A stretch of DNA of 64,000 nucleotides, from the NCBI RefSeq assembly GCF_027706745.1, contig NZ_JAQFWP010000007.1, positions 1 through 64,000 of the forward strand, in the 5' to 3' direction. Source of the DNA: Nocardiopsis suaedae. GTDB lineage: Bacteria > Actinomycetota > Actinomycetes > Streptosporangiales > Streptosporangiaceae. The notes beneath the pieces were generated by a model. The model was not told the DNA's origin. It made no database searches and worked only from the letters and a program-made list of their open reading frames with translations. Positions 43,934 through 52,428 of this stretch are shown here, piece after piece (within the stretch, counting starts at the first letter, position 1; every line of letters starts with the position of its first letter). Position numbers and translations under genes: made by a program.

Positions 43934-44998
43934 ATGCTCAAGAAGTCCCCTTCCTGCGGTTTATCCCCCTCGCGGATGCGCGTGCGGCTCGCCCCGCTCC
44001 TGCCCGGGGCCCTGCTCGTCGCGGCGGGCGTGGCGGCGGCGATGGGCGTGCACGCGATCATGCCCGGCGCGGGCGCACTGGTCGTCGCACTGGTCCTCGG
44101 GGCGGTCCTGGCCAATGTCGGCCTGGTGCCCGACCGCGCCCGGCCGGGGTTGAAGGCGGCGGCGAAGACGCCGATGCGCGCCGGGATCGTGCTCCTCGGG
44201 CTGGGGCTGTCGCTGCCGGACGTGCTGGCCCTGGGCGGCCCGGTGCTGCTCGTGGTGGCCGGGGGGCTGGTGGCGACGTTCGGCGCCACGGTGGCGATGG
44301 GGCGCGTGCTGGGCATCGGCCCCGAACGGCGGATGCTCATCGCGGCCGGGGTGTCGGTGTGCGGGGCGTCGGCGGTCGCGGCGGCCAACGACGCGGTGGG
44401 CGGCGACGACGATGACGTGGCGACGGCGGTCGCCCTGGTGACCGTGTTCGGGACCGTCGCGATCCCGGTGCTGCCCGCCCTTGCGGCGGCGTTCGGGCTG
44501 GGGCCTGACCTGACGGGCATGTGGATCGGCGCGAGCGTGCACGAGGTGGGCCAGGTGGCGGCGGCCGCGGGCGCGGTGGGCGGGACGGCCCTCGCGACGG
44601 CGGTGGTAGTGAAGCTGACGCGGGTGGTGCTGTTGGCGCCGCTGATGGTGGCACTGGGGGTCTGGCGGCGGAGGAGGGCGGTCGCCGCTGCCGGGCCCGA
44701 CGGGGCCGACTCGGGATCGGGAAGGGCGACCCCGCGCCGCCCGCCGCTGGTGCCGCTGTTCGTCGTCGGGTTCCTCGCTGCGGCGGCCCTGGGCGGCACC
44801 GGGTGGCTGCCGGGGAGCGTTCTGGCGGTCGGGGGAGTGGTGCAGACGATCCTGCTGTCGGCAGGGTTGTTCGCCATGGGGGCGGGGGTGCACCTGCCGA
44901 CCCTGGCGAAGAGCGGCGCCCGACCGTTGGCGCTGGGGGCCGTGTCGAGCGTGTTCATCGCGACGGCGGCACTGGGCGGATTGGTCGCGGTTGCTTGA
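43934..44998 (+). CDS. YeiH-family putative sulfate exporter
   Basis: A protein of 354 residues with about ten spans. Conserved family stretches are AKTPMRAGIVLLGLGLSL, ERRMLIAAGVSVCGASAVAAANDAVGGDDDDVATAVALVTVFGTVAIP, WIGASVHEVGQVAAAAGAVG and VVVKLTRVVLLAPLM. The family (UPF0324) is annotated as sulfate exporter on limited evidence; real substrates may be sulfonate-derived anions or others. ATG 43934 has GTGGGGGG upstream. A nearby 15-bp dyad at 43861 may control it. No LysR partner gene is adjacent. Confidence 0.9.
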   Translation: MLKKSPSCGLSPSRMRVRLAPLLPGALLVAAGVAAAMGVHAIMPGAGALVVALVLGAVLANVGLVPDRARPGLKAAAKTPMRAGIVLLGLGLSLPDVLALGGPVLLVVAGGLVATFGATVAMGRVLGIGPERRMLIAAGVSVCGASAVAAANDAVGGDDDDVATAVALVTVFGTVAIPVLPALAAAFGLGPDLTGMWIGASVHEVGQVAAAAGAVGGTALATAVVVKLTRVVLLAPLMVALGVWRRRRAVAAAGPDGADSGSGRATPRRPPLVPLFVVGFLAAAALGGTGWLPGSVLAVGGVVQTILLSAGLFAMGAGVHLPTLAKSGARPLALGAVSSVFIATAALGGLVAVA

Positions 44999-45044
44999 CG
45001 GGCTGCGGTGAAATCTGCGTTATCGTTGCCGAGAACGCAGAAGT

Positions 45045-45176
45045 CGCACATATGAGGGTTGCTGGTCGAAGAAGTAGCAGGTCAAAGAGATGTGCCCCGC
45101 GTGCGCGGGGATGGACCGGCTTCGGCGATCATGCAGAACCCGATCACGAAGTGCGCCCCGCATGGCCGGGGAAGGG
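45045..45176 (+). CRISPR. relic type I-E CRISPR leader with two decayed repeats
   Basis: A first repeat at 45092-45119 (GTGCCCCGCGTGCGCGGGG then ATGGACC) and a second, more decayed one at 45151-45176 (GTGCGCCCCGCATGGCCGGGG) keep the hairpin and lie 59 bp apart, close to the 61-bp period of the intact array at 63489. The 45 bp before the first repeat (GAGGGTTGCTGG, then GTAGCAGGTCAAAGAGA) match the leader of that array (GAGGTTGCTTGG, then GCTGCAGGTCAGAAAGAG). So this is a degenerate second locus, not chance hairpins. No cas gene is nearby. Confidence 0.65.
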
Positions 45177-45179
45177 AAT

Positions 45180-45208
45180 GAAGGGGCGGTGCTTCGCACC
45201 GCCCCTTC
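45180..45208. terminator. 13-bp hairpin between YeiH and ARPP-2-like genes
   Basis: GAAGGGGCGGTGC (45180-45192) and GCACCGCCCCTTC (45196-45208) are exact complements around TTC. It lies between convergent genes and directly after the relic CRISPR repeats. Confidence 0.75.
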
Positions 45209-45225
45209 CGCTTCTTCACCCGCCT

Positions 45226-46416
45226 CTACGGATTCGGATTCCCGGCCCAGAAGCGGTCCAGGATGTCCTGCCTCAGCAGGTGCTCCATCCCCGCCGAACG
45301 CATGCGCGTGATCAGCCCCCGGCGGTCCGTCGCCAACGACGCGGCGGTCGCGTCCAGGTGCCACCCCGCCGCGGCCAGCTTGCTCAGCAGGTGTCCCCGC
45401 TTCGTCTGGGCGTTGGAGAGCACGAACGTCTTCAGGTACCCCGGCTCCCCGTCCTCGCGGACGATCGCCTCGCCGATGTGGTTCGTCCTGGCGGGGTCGA
45501 ACGACGGCAGGAACCGATCGAGCCGGAACTCGCCCATGCGGTAGACCGGGGTCAGCGTGTAATCGGCATCGGTCAGCGGCGCCAGCATCGTCTCGTCGTG
45601 GAAGTCCCGCCACGACGCCCGCTGCTCCTCCAGCGCCGCCCTCAGCCCTGCCAGGTCCGACACACCGCGCGTCCTCAATGGCGCGTGCAGGTGCGGCGAC
45701 TCGGCGACGAACGTCGCGTTCCGGTAGATCGCCTCCCCGAACATGTCCAGCACCAGCGTCGGGTGCAGCGCCCGGTAGTCCTCCGGGTGCGGGGTCACGA
45801 CCACGGAGGCCAACTCGTCCCCGACGTACAGCGCCACACCGCACTGGCCGCGCACGATCTCGAACGTGCGCAGCGCCTCGGCCAGCCCGCGCACCTGCAC
45901 GCCCAGGTAGGAGTCCTCCTCGCGCGGCGACAGGCCCCGTCGGAGCGTCGTGCGCGACCACTCCTTCCACGCGATGTCCGGGCCGCCGAAGTGCAGACTC
46001 AGATACCCCTCCATCGCCAGGTGCAGCGGCAGGAAGCGCAGCCGCGTCCGGTCCGTGCGCTGTACCTGGCGCCGGAGCCCGAACAGCTTGATCCGGGGCG
46101 GCGCCCCGGCCGCCTCCTCACGGGCCGCACGCTCGGCCTCCGCCCCGGACGGGGCGCCGCGCTCCACCTCTGACAGCCACGTGCCGTACGCCGCCGACGC
46201 CGCCTCGCCACCCCACGTCGCGACGTAGGCGTGCGGAACGTATCCGATGTAGCGGGGCCGCCGCTGCGACCCCACGACCGCGATGTCGCCGCCGGTCAGG
46301 CGTGGGTGCAGCCGCAGCCCCTCGACAGGGCGCCGCCTGAGCAGCGGCACCATGCGCACTCCGCCCCGTACCTGCGCGCGGCCGGTCTCCAGGCCCTTGA
46401 GGGTGAGGTCGGTCAT
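45226..46416 (-). CDS. ARPP-2-like domain protein
   Basis: A 396-residue soluble protein. The N-terminal half (LTLKGLETGRAQVRGGVRMVPLLRRRPVEGLRLHPRL, YIGYVPHAYVATWGG, LRFLPLHLAMEGYLSLHFGGPDIAW) fits the ARPP-2 family, described with ADP-ribosylglycohydrolase and RNA-repair neighbourhoods. The C-terminal half (FGEAIYRNATFVAES, YRMGEFRLDRFLPSFDPARTNHIGE) is a further conserved domain of unknown role. The start ATG 46416 overlaps the stop of the TROVE/VWA-like gene. The family assignment is from memory and moderately sure; the activity is unknown. Confidence 0.7.
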   Translation of the reverse strand: MTDLTLKGLETGRAQVRGGVRMVPLLRRRPVEGLRLHPRLTGGDIAVVGSQRRPRYIGYVPHAYVATWGGEAASAAYGTWLSEVERGAPSGAEAERAAREEAAGAPPRIKLFGLRRQVQRTDRTRLRFLPLHLAMEGYLSLHFGGPDIAWKEWSRTTLRRGLSPREEDSYLGVQVRGLAEALRTFEIVRGQCGVALYVGDELASVVVTPHPEDYRALHPTLVLDMFGEAIYRNATFVAESPHLHAPLRTRGVSDLAGLRAALEEQRASWRDFHDETMLAPLTDADYTLTPVYRMGEFRLDRFLPSFDPARTNHIGEAIVREDGEPGYLKTFVLSNAQTKRGHLLSKLAAAGWHLDATAASLATDRRGLITRMRSAGMEHLLRQDILDRFWAGNPNP

Positions 46417-47879
46417 CGGACCTCCTGAACCGTGCGCTTCTCGTCCACGTCGGCGATGTAGGCGGCCACCCGCCGGTCCAGGTGCTCGCGCAGCTCGGCC
46501 AGGCCGGACCGGCCCTCCCCGAACCGTGCCAGCTCCACCAGCGACGGGAGCGCCGAGGCGTCCCGGATGCCCACCGTCGGCACCGACCCGGCCAGCCGTG
46601 CGGGCTCCATCTCGTCCGCGTCCATGACCGGGTTCAGGTGCACGGCCGCCGTCCGGCGGTCCGGGTCGACCCGGGTGCGCCAGGCGTCCAGCAGCGCCGC
46701 CGGGACGGGCGGGGCGTCGTCGTGCCCGTCCGAGACGACGACCAGCCGCTCCGGCCCGTCCTCCAGGGCGTCCATGATGGTCTCGGCCAGCGGGGTCGCG
46801 CCCTCCGGCCGGACGGTCAGGGCGTCGCGGCGCCCCGACACCCAGTGCGGCGTGTACCGCACCGAGAGCTCCTCCAGCACGAAGTGGCACGCCAGCGCCA
46901 CCGCCAGCGGCCGGTTCCGCTTCACCGGCGACCCGAACGAGGAGTAGCTGTCGTCGAGCACCGCCGCGGTCGGCCCCCACGTGCCCGCCTGGCCTCCGGC
47001 GATCCGCCGGGCCGCGGCCCGGAGCGCCGCGGTCAGCTCCTCGCGGCGCTCCTCCCGGTCGGCGACCGGCAGCGCCAGCACGTACGAGCACAGCCGGGTC
47101 AGGCCCACCCGCCGCAGGTCGGCGCCCTCCAGGCCGTGTCCGCGCAGGCTCCGGTCCAGCCGCAGCAGCTCACCCCCGGTCGCCGAGGCGCGGGCCCGGC
47201 TCAGGAACTCCTTGCGCGGCACCCCGTGCTTGGCGGCGAATCCCTCGCCGACGCTGAGCGGCAGCTCGTAGGCGGCCTCGACGGTGTAGTGGGCCTCCCG
47301 GTAGGACTCCAGCAGGGGCGTGGCGAAGGAACCCGCCCGGTGCGGCGGGGAGAAGCAGAACGCGGAGACCTCGCCGGGCAGGCGCAGGTGCGCGTGGCGG
47401 GCGGCGGCGGTCAGCCCGGCGCGGTACTTGACCGCGTCGAACGCCAGGTCCCGCCGCCGCGAGATCCACCGTGCGATGACGGTGCGCGTGCGCCGGTTGT
47501 TGACCCGTTCGGCGGCCAGGCGCCGGAACAGGCGGTACACGCGCTGGGGCGGCATGTGCGCCAGGCGCTGCGAGACGAGGGCGCCCTCGGTGCGCCGGTC
47601 CAGTGCGGCGGCCCCGGGCTCGCCGGGGTCCGACAGCAGGCCGTGCACGATCCGGGCGGCGTTGTGGTCGTTGACGTCCAGCGCCAGGGACGCCGCGTAC
47701 AGGTCCCGGAAATTGACGCGCACGTAGTCGTGCAGGAAGTCCAGGGTGAGCCGCTGTCCGGCGGCGCCGGTACGGAACTCGCGCTGGCCGGTCCCGCTGA
47801 TCGCGGCGTTGGCGAACCTGAGCACGTCCTCGCAGTCGAGCAGGTCGGTGTAGGTGTCGCCGTCCGGGGTGTCGCGCAT
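46413..47879 (-). CDS. TROVE/VWA-like protein, predicted RNA-binding partner
   Basis: A protein of 488 residues from ATG 47879 (GGAG upstream). The N-terminal helical part (VNFRDLYAASLALDVNDHNAARIVHGLLS, RVYRLFRRLAAERVNNRRTRTVIARWISRRRDLAFDAVKYRAGL) resembles TROVE-type repeats that bind the ends of structured RNAs. The C-terminal part is a von Willebrand A domain with a MIDAS DxSxS (AVLDDSYSSFGS) and LVVVSDGHDD. It is coupled by ATGA to the ARPP-2-like gene. Ro-like proteins handle misfolded or damaged small RNAs, so a role in RNA repair or quality control is a reasonable inference. Confidence 0.72.
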   Translation of the reverse strand: MRDTPDGDTYTDLLDCEDVLRFANAAISGTGQREFRTGAAGQRLTLDFLHDYVRVNFRDLYAASLALDVNDHNAARIVHGLLSDPGEPGAAALDRRTEGALVSQRLAHMPPQRVYRLFRRLAAERVNNRRTRTVIARWISRRRDLAFDAVKYRAGLTAAARHAHLRLPGEVSAFCFSPPHRAGSFATPLLESYREAHYTVEAAYELPLSVGEGFAAKHGVPRKEFLSRARASATGGELLRLDRSLRGHGLEGADLRRVGLTRLCSYVLALPVADREERREELTAALRAAARRIAGGQAGTWGPTAAVLDDSYSSFGSPVKRNRPLAVALACHFVLEELSVRYTPHWVSGRRDALTVRPEGATPLAETIMDALEDGPERLVVVSDGHDDAPPVPAALLDAWRTRVDPDRRTAAVHLNPVMDADEMEPARLAGSVPTVGIRDASALPSLVELARFGEGRSGLAELREHLDRRVAAYIADVDEKRTVQEVR

Positions 47880-48228
47880 CGCCGCTCCGCAGGGTCGGGG
47901 GCCGGCCGGGGAGGAGGGGAGCGAACTGCGTGATGCTCGCGGTAGAGGCGAAATCCGGAAGTCGCGCCGAAGTCCCACGGCCGGCCCGCGCAGAGAGTAG
48001 CAGCGCACACGTGCCCGGTTCACGGGGTTTTCGTGCGGCACCGCGCCGGGCGGCGGCCCCGGCGGCGGAGTGCCCGAAGGTCCCCGCCCTGGAGGCTGTT
48101 CACCCCTAAAACGGACCGGCCCCGCGGCGTTCCACTGGAAACCGCCGCCTACGGGTTCGGCGTCCCGGGGGGACGGCTCTTCACGGGGCCGTGCGCAGGA
48201 GTGTTCCCTGTGTCTGGAGGGCAGAGAG
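47880..48228. other. 349-bp divergent intergenic region
   Basis: This region lies between the TROVE/VWA-like gene (left) and the DUF4389 gene (right). It must hold two promoters. I see no RNA gene, strong dyad or short coding frame; the open frames across it are shadows. Confidence 0.35.
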
Positions 48229-48963
48229 TTGTCGACCACCCCGGTCCGGATCGAAGGCGACCTGGACAACCCGAGCCGCTGGATGTGGCTGGTCAAGTGG
48301 ATCCTGGCGATCCCGCACTACATCATCCTCGTCTTCCTGTGGGTCGCGTTCGTGCTGCTCACCGTCGTGGCGTTCGTCGGGATCCTGATCAACGCCCGCT
48401 ACCCGCACTGGATCTTCCGCTTCAACCTCGGCGTGCTGCGCTGGTCGTGGCGCGTCGACTACTACGGCTACGCGATGCTCGGCACCGACCGGTACCCGCC
48501 GTTCACCCTCGGACCGGCCGAGGACTACCCGGCGCGGCTGTACATCGCCGAACCCGGGCGGCTGTCGCGGGGGCTGGTCCTGGTCAAGTGGTGGCTGCTC
48601 GCGATCCCGCACTACCTGGTCCTCATGGCCCTCTTCGGAGGTCCGGCCTTCGTCGCCGCGGACGGCGAGGACAAGGCGTACGGGGCCGCCGCCATGGAGG
48701 CGGCCGGGAGCGGGATCGGCCTGGCGGGCGTGCTGCTCCTGATCGTGGCGATCGCGCTGCTGTTCACGGCCCGCTATCCGCAGGGGCTGTTCGACCTGCT
48801 CATGGGCATCATGCGGTGGGCCATCCGCGTCGGGGTGTACGCGTCCCTCATGACCGACTCCTACCCGCCGTTCCGCCTCGACCAGGGCGGACGCGAGCCG
48901 CTCGTGCAGGACCAGGAGAGCGGAGCCGACGCGCCGCCGCAGGCGCCTTCCGAATCGGAGTGA
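48229..48963 (+). CDS. DUF4389 membrane protein
   Basis: A protein of 244 residues from TTG 48229, which has CTGGAGGGC upstream. Two copies of the family unit are visible: WLVKWILAIPHYIILVFLWVAFVLLTVVAF...ARYPHWIFRFNLGVLRWSWRV and LVKWWLLAIPHYLVLM...ARYPQGLFDLLMGIMRWAIRVGVYASLMTDSYPPF. It has about four spans and a C-terminal acidic tail. The function of DUF4389 is unknown; it is common in actinobacteria. It is convergent with xylB across a strong hairpin. Confidence 0.88.
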   Translation: MSTTPVRIEGDLDNPSRWMWLVKWILAIPHYIILVFLWVAFVLLTVVAFVGILINARYPHWIFRFNLGVLRWSWRVDYYGYAMLGTDRYPPFTLGPAEDYPARLYIAEPGRLSRGLVLVKWWLLAIPHYLVLMALFGGPAFVAADGEDKAYGAAAMEAAGSGIGLAGVLLLIVAIALLFTARYPQGLFDLLMGIMRWAIRVGVYASLMTDSYPPFRLDQGGREPLVQDQESGADAPPQAPSESE

Positions 48964-48969
48964 CACCGC

Positions 48970-48996
48970 GGGCGGCGGGGCCGGGCCCCGCCGCCC
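48970..48996. terminator. 12-bp hairpin between DUF4389 and xylB genes
   Basis: GGGCGGCGGGGC (48970-48981) pairs with GCCCCGCCGCCC (48985-48996) around 3 nt, 6 bp after the DUF4389 stop and just before the xylB stop. Confidence 0.75.
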
Positions 48997-49000
48997 TTCC

Positions 49001-50407
49001 TCACGCCTGCTGCGACTCCAGCCGCGCACGGACCTCGGCGTAGCGCTCCCGCACCTGCGGGGCGGGTTCCCCGGTCCGCTCCTCGGTCTGCGCGCCCGTG
49101 CCCCACTCCGGCGGCTCGGCGCCGCCCTGCAGCGCCCAGGCCGCCTGCCGCGCGGCCCCGTCGGCCACGTACTCGCTGTCCTCGGGCACGAGCACCGGCC
49201 GCCCGAACACCCGGGGCGCCAGCGCCTTGACCGCCTCCGACCGCGCGCCGCCGCCGATGAGCAGCACCCGCTCCACCGGGACGCCGTTGTCCGCCAGCGC
49301 GTCCACCGCGTCGGCCAGGCCGCACAGCATGCCCTCCACGAACGCCCGGGCGATGTTGGCCGGGCGCAGGTTGGCCCCGGTGATGCCGTCCAGCCGCCCG
49401 GTCGCGTCCGGGAGGTTCGGCGTGCGCTCCCCCTCCAGGTACGGCAGCAGCACCAGCCCCTCGGCGCCCGGCTCGGCGGAGAGCACCAGCCGGTCGAACT
49501 CCTCGCGGCCGACCCCCAGGGCCGCCGCCCCGGCCTCCAGCACCCGCGCCGCGTTCAGCGTGCACACCAGCGGCAGGAAGCCGCCCTCGGCGTCGGCGAA
49601 CCCGGACACCAGGCCGCTCGCGTCCGCCGTGGGCGCCTTGACCGACGCGAACGCGGTCCCCGACGTGCCCACCGACACCGCCACGTCGCCCGGGCGCAGG
49701 CCCAGCCCCAGGCCGGCCCCCATGTTGTCGCCGGTGCCGACGCCCGCCGCGCGCACGCCCTCCCGGCCCGGCGCGGGGGCGCACGCCAGCGCCTCGCCCG
49801 GCGTGGCCACCCGGGGCAGCCGCACGTCGTGCCCGAGCGCCAGGCGCACCAGGTCGTCGCGGTAGGCGCCCTCGGCGGGGGAGTAGTACCCGGTGCCCGA
49901 TGCGTCGCCGCGGTCGGTCACCGCCTCCGACGACCCGGTGATGCGCCGCGTCAGCCAGTCGTGCGGCAGCACCGCCTCGGCCACCCGGGAGGCGTTCTCC
50001 GGCTCGTTCGCGGCCAGCCAGCGCAGCTTGGCCACGGTGAAGCTGGACACCGGCACGCTGCCCACGGCGTCGGCCCACGCCTTGGGGCCGCCCAGCTCGG
50101 CGACCAGGTCCGCGGCGGCGCCGGCCGCTCGCGTGTCGTTCCACAGCAGCGCCGGGCGCACCACGCGCCCGTCCTCGTCCAGGGCCACCAGCCCGTGCTG
50201 CTGGGCGGCGACCGCGACCGCCTCGACGCCCTCCAGCAGCCCGCCCGAGGAGGCCTCCTCGAACGCGCGCCACCAGGCCTCGGGGTCGACCTCGGTGCCG
50301 TCGGGGTGCGGGGCGCGGCCGGTGCGCACGAGCGCGCCGTCCTCGGCGCGCCGGACGACGATCTTGGTGGCCTGGGTCGAGCTGTCGACGCCCGCTACGA
50401 GTGCCAT
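49001..50407 (-). CDS. xylB: xylulokinase
   Basis: A 468-residue FGGY-family kinase that phosphorylates D-xylulose to xylulose-5-phosphate. The N-terminal ATPase motif is [39 protein letters not shown] and [13 protein letters not shown] fit xylulokinase, and the C-terminal ADENOSINE-type motif is [41 protein letters not shown]. It is the last gene of the polyol operon, separated by 90 bp from pfkB, and supports a pentitol such as arabitol or xylitol as substrate. Confidence 0.92.
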   Translation of the reverse strand: MALVAGVDSSTQATKIVVRRAEDGALVRTGRAPHPDGTEVDPEAWWRAFEEASSGGLLEGVEAVAVAAQQHGLVALDEDGRVVRPALLWNDTRAAGAAADLVAELGGPKAWADAVGSVPVSSFTVAKLRWLAANEPENASRVAEAVLPHDWLTRRITGSSEAVTDRGDASGTGYYSPAEGAYRDDLVRLALGHDVRLPRVATPGEALACAPAPGREGVRAAGVGTGDNMGAGLGLGLRPGDVAVSVGTSGTAFASVKAPTADASGLVSGFADAEGGFLPLVCTLNAARVLEAGAAALGVGREEFDRLVLSAEPGAEGLVLLPYLEGERTPNLPDATGRLDGITGANLRPANIARAFVEGMLCGLADAVDALADNGVPVERVLLIGGGARSEAVKALAPRVFGRPVLVPEDSEYVADGAARQAAWALQGGAEPPEWGTGAQTEERTGEPAPQVRERYAEVRARLESQQA

Positions 50408-50497
50408 GCGATCTCCCTCAGGGGACGGGGGGCGCTCCTCACGCAGGGGGTGCGCTCCAGGGGACGTGGTGGTGTGACGGCCATTACGCGCAACACC

Positions 50498-51445
50498 CTA
50501 AGAGACCGCTTTTCCGAGGGCGGCCTCCACCTCGGCCCGGTCCGGCGGGGAGGAGCCCGCGCGCGTGCACGCCAGCGCGGCCGCGTGCGCGGCGAACACC
50601 AGCGCCTCGTGGGCCGCCTCCGGCCCCATGGAGGCCAGCTCCGCCGGGCCGCCCGAGAAGCCGCGCCGCTCCAGCTCGGCCAGGTAGGCGCCGATGAACG
50701 CGTCCCCCGCCCCGACGGTGTCGACCACGTCCACGGGCGGCGCGGCGGCCCGCAGCGGCTCGTGGCCGGGCAGCACCGCCACGGCCCCCTCGCCGCCGAG
50801 GGTGACCAGCGCGAGCAGCAGGCCGTGCTCCTCCACCAGCGCCTGGGCCGCCTCCACCGGGTCGCGCCCGGGGAACAGGAGCGACAGGTCGTCGGCGCTG
50901 GCCTTGAGCACGTGGGCCACGTCGCACCAGCCGCGCGCGTTCTCCCGGTAGGCGTCCATGTCCGGGCAGGCGACGGCGCGCACGTTGACGTCGTAGGAGA
51001 CCAGGGTCTCCGCGCGCCGCGCGCGCAGCCACGACCGCAGCACCGAGGCGCCGGGCTCCAGGACCGTGGCGAGGGTGCCCACGTGAACGCACGCCCCCGC
51101 GGTCTCCGACGGCAGCTCCACGGGCGACCACTGCCAGTCGGCGGTGCCCGACGCGTAGAAGGTGTACTCGGCCGACCCGGAGGCGTCGAACGCGACGAAG
51201 GCCAGGGTGGCCTGCTCCGGGGCGTCCACCGCCCACCGCAGGTCCACCCCGTTCTCCTCCAGGTGGGCGCGGAGCATCCGCCCGAAGTGGTCCCGCGACA
51301 GGCGGCAGAGCAGGGGCGCGCGGGCGCCCAGCCGGTTCAGGGCGATGGCGGCGTTGGCGGCGCCGCCGCCCGGCAGCGCCCGCCAGTCGCCGGGGGAGTC
51401 CCCGGGGATGAGGTCCACCAGGGCCTCGCCGCAGACGATGATCAT
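50498..51445 (-). CDS. PfkB-family sugar kinase (fructokinase-like)
   Basis: A 315-residue ribokinase-fold enzyme. The N-terminal sugar-binding motif is PGGGAANAAIALNRLGA and the C-terminal catalytic signature is DTVGAGDAFIGAYLAEL with the base Asp. IIVCGEALVDLIPGD at the start is typical of fructokinases. In this operon it would phosphorylate the ketohexose made from a hexitol (fructose from mannitol or sorbitol). The ATG has GGGAGACAC upstream. Having both a fructokinase-like and a xylulokinase gene suggests one dehydrogenase serving several polyols. Confidence 0.85.
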   Translation of the reverse strand: MIIVCGEALVDLIPGDSPGDWRALPGGGAANAAIALNRLGARAPLLCRLSRDHFGRMLRAHLEENGVDLRWAVDAPEQATLAFVAFDASGSAEYTFYASGTADWQWSPVELPSETAGACVHVGTLATVLEPGASVLRSWLRARRAETLVSYDVNVRAVACPDMDAYRENARGWCDVAHVLKASADDLSLLFPGRDPVEAAQALVEEHGLLLALVTLGGEGAVAVLPGHEPLRAAAPPVDVVDTVGAGDAFIGAYLAELERRGFSGGPAELASMGPEAAHEALVFAAHAAALACTRAGSSPPDRAEVEAALGKAVS

Positions 51446-51576
51446 GTGTCTCCCGACGTTCGGCGGTCCCGGCGCGGCGGTGCCGGGCACCTCCCCACCG
51501 GGACCGGGACTGTCCGACGGTTCCCCATCATGGCGGGGCGGCCGGGCCCACGGCCCGCCGCCCCCGCCGTCGGCCC

Positions 51577-52428
51577 CTATTTCACCGCGCCCATCGACAG
51601 GCCCCGCACCAGCTGCCGCTGGGCGGTCCAGCCCACCACCACGATGGGCAGCGAGGCCATGACCGCCGCCGCCGACAGCTGCGCCACGAACAGGCCCTCG
51701 CTGGTGATGAACCCGGTCAGGAAGACCGGCACGGTGGCCGCCTGGGCGGCGGTCAGGTTCACCGCGAAGAAGAACTCGTTCCACGCGAAGATCGTGCAGA
51801 TCAGGGCGGTGGCGGCGATGCCGGGCGCCATCACCGGCAGCATCACCGACCACAGGATGCGGGGCAGCCCGGCCCCCTCCACCCGGGCGGCCTCCACGAT
51901 CGCCCCGGGCACCTCCAGGAAGAACGAGCGCAGCATCCACACCGCGATCGGCAGGTTCATCGCCGTGTACAGCACGACCAGCGTCCACACGTTGTCCAGC
52001 ATGGACAGCCACGACGCGGCGACGTAGATCGGCACCACGACCGCCACGACCGGCAGCATCTTCGTGGAGATGAAGAAGAACAGCACGTCCTGCGTGCGCT
52101 TCACCGGGGCCACCGACAGCGCGTAGGCGGCGGGCAGGCCGAGCACCAGGACCAGCACGGTCGAGGCGACGGTGGCGATCAGCGAGTTGCCCGCGTACGG
52201 CAGGAAGTCGGCGCCCAGGACCGCCGTGAACCGGTCCAGCGTCGGCTGGAAGAACAATGTGGGCGGGTCGGTCGCCGCCTGGTTCTCCTCCTTGAAGGCG
52301 GTCAGCACCAGCCACAGCACCGGTGAGACGAACAGCAGCGCGATCGCCCAGGTGGCCGCGGTCAGTGCGGCGCCGCGCGCGCTCCCGCGGGGACGGCGCG
52401 CCGGGCGCGGGGTGCTCACGGCGGTCAC
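51577..52428 (-). CDS. carbohydrate ABC transporter permease (MalG-like)
   Basis: A protein of 283 residues from GTG 52428 (AGGAGGCGAGAAC upstream), with six spans. The EAA loop with which the ATPase docks reads EAARVEGAGLPRILWSVMLPVMAPGI. The N-terminal MalG-type opening (FVSPVLWLVLTAFK) and ending (VRGLSMGAVK) are typical of CUT1 importers. GTGA overlap with the upstream permease gene couples the two. It imports the polyol with the partners encoded next to it. Confidence 0.92.
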   Translation of the reverse strand: MTAVSTPRPARRPRGSARGAALTAATWAIALLFVSPVLWLVLTAFKEENQAATDPPTLFFQPTLDRFTAVLGADFLPYAGNSLIATVASTVLVLVLGLPAAYALSVAPVKRTQDVLFFFISTKMLPVVAVVVPIYVAASWLSMLDNVWTLVVLYTAMNLPIAVWMLRSFFLEVPGAIVEAARVEGAGLPRILWSVMLPVMAPGIAATALICTIFAWNEFFFAVNLTAAQAATVPVFLTGFITSEGLFVAQLSAAAVMASLPIVVVGWTAQRQLVRGLSMGAVK

